DNA of 22,011 bases from Fimisoma avicola. GTDB taxonomy: Bacteria > Bacillota > Clostridia > Peptostreptococcales > Anaerovoracaceae. The stretch lies in assembly GCA_018714945.1 (NCBI GenBank), contig DVMO01000146.1, forward strand, positions 1 through 22,011. The letters are read 5' to 3'. The notes beneath the pieces are model-generated. The model saw nothing but the letters and a program-made list of their open reading frames with translations. It was not told the DNA's origin and made no database searches. Each line of letters opens with the position of its first letter. Within the stretch, counting starts at the first letter, position 1. The position numbers and the translations under genes were made by a program. This document shows positions 21,220-22,011 of this stretch, piece by piece.

Positions 21220-22011
21220 CTACCTCCTTAACATTCCTATCAGTTTTTTAGGGCTGAGCACATCTCCTCTGTAAAGGGCCAGAGACTGGTATATCTTTCC
21301 GGCCGCCAGCGATGCGATCAATGTCGTTATCAGGATGATCCCAAGGCAGCAGACCGATTTCCACAGTGGAAAACTACCTACCAGTATCTTTGCAGGCGCC
21401 ACCATTACAGAAGTGAACGGTATCCAGTCAAGGAGCTCACTGCCGCTCCCTCCAAATGCCTCATTGCCGTAAAGTGATGCCAGAAAACTTGCTATGAGTA
21501 CCAGGGTAAATATCAGGTTAGCTGATGACAGATCTTCTGCCTTGCTGGCCATAGCTCCGCCGATTGCCGCCAGAGCGCAGTACAGCAGCATGCCGGCCAT
21601 CACGATCAGCAATGCCATGATGCAGTTTGCAGGAGTGAACAGCCCTGAAGTCAGTTCTCCGACCATGTCAAACAGCTTCAATATGAACATGTCCGAATCC
21701 GGATCCATTGATCTTACGGTCATGGTACCGACGGCAAAGCTTATGACAAGGGCTATTATCCAGCTCATCATCTGGACGATGCCTGTCATGGTTATGGCCA
21801 GAAGCTTTCCCAGTACGATAGCTGCCGGCCTTACGCTGATCAGGAAGCTTTCCATCAGCTTTGAACTTTTTTCCATTACAACGCTGTTTGCGACCCCCTG
21901 TCCGTATGCCAGAACAAAGAAATACAACACCATTACTATTATAAAGCTGAGGAATATGGAGATCATCATTTCCATAGAATCCTGGGAATCTCCTCCGCCC
22001 TCTGCTTCTTC
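21220..22011 (-). CDS. ABC-2 type transporter permease (NatB/YhaP-like), C-terminal part
   Basis: Partial at the right edge: the frame stays open beyond the first ATG (21975) to base 22011, giving 263 visible residues, so the true start lies outside. The visible part begins with an acidic, Gly-rich extracellular loop and continues with about six membrane helices. The stretch VANSVVMEKSSKLMESFLISVRPAAIVLGKLLAI is the hallmark of ABC-2 permeases of the NatB/YhaP group, in which VxEEKSSRxMEVLLxSVxPxxLLxGKI sits between two helices. Such proteins pair with an ATPase encoded next door, expected off the right edge, to export Na+, lipids or drugs. Its last codons contain the ribosome site of the nitroreductase. 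Confidence 0.88.
   Translation of the reverse strand, partial: EEAEGGGDSQDSMEMMISIFLSFIIVMVLYFFVLAYGQGVANSVVMEKSSKLMESFLISVRPAAIVLGKLLAITMTGIVQMMSWIIALVISFAVGTMTVRSMDPDSDMFILKLFDMVGELTSGLFTPANCIMALLIVMAGMLLYCALAAIGGAMASKAEDLSSANLIFTLVLIASFLASLYGNEAFGGSGSELLDWIPFTSVMVAPAKILVGSFPLWKSVCCLGIILITTLIASLAAGKIYQSLALYRGDVLSPKKLIGMLRR

Overview
The window looks like a stretch of chromosome from an anaerobic, low-to-moderate GC Firmicute of class Clostridia, probably a gut amino-acid fermenter. The support is indirect: AGGAGG-type ribosome sites on nearly every gene, several TTG starts, a murB-PHP-rapZ-whiA cell-envelope block, a BKACE/Kce enzyme of lysine fermentation, NADP-type glutamate dehydrogenase, D-serine ammonia-lyase and a choloylglycine-hydrolase-family enzyme. 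No rRNA, tRNA, CRISPR array, insertion sequence or prophage gene was recognised. A family XIII / Anaerovoracaceae-like host is only a guess.

Region 1 (1-5261, minus strand) is a tightly packed series transcribed away from position 5261: mobA, rlmD, a MATE exporter, a membrane-anchored small protein, a CmpB-type membrane protein and the N-terminal third of a choloylglycine hydrolase / penicillin V acylase that runs off the left edge. Neighbouring genes overlap or lie within about 30 bp, so one transcript is likely.

Region 2 (5262-9956, plus strand) is the most distinctive part: a three-gene operon divergent from mobA. It encodes a DmsB-like protein with four [4Fe-4S] clusters, a soluble FAD/NAD(H) oxidoreductase, and a 940-residue Mo/W-bisPGD oxidoreductase of the DMSO reductase family. 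A TorD-like maturation chaperone domain appears to be fused to the N-terminus of this catalytic subunit. There is no Tat signal and no membrane anchor. The set reads as a self-contained cytoplasmic chain: NAD(P)H, FAD, 4x[4Fe-4S], FS0, Mo/W cofactor, unknown acceptor. mobA, next door, finishes the same cofactor.

Region 3 (9957-18052, minus strand) holds gdhA; whiA; kce, which sits between whiA and rapZ with its own promoter and terminator; then rapZ, a PHP hydrolase, murB and an AI-2E-family transporter, which form an operon read from a TTGACC-17-TATTAT promoter at about 17290-17317. Upstream is a Fic-fold protein whose catalytic motif is completely degraded.

Region 4 (18053-22011) has a divergent promoter region, a YfcE-type phosphodiesterase and dsdA on the plus strand, then a 640-bp gene-free stretch dense in repeats: a 17-bp tandem array, a 38-bp tandem duplication, a family of GC-rich palindromes and a long bidirectional terminator hairpin. 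It ends with a nitroreductase and an ABC-2 permease on the minus strand, the latter cut by the right edge.
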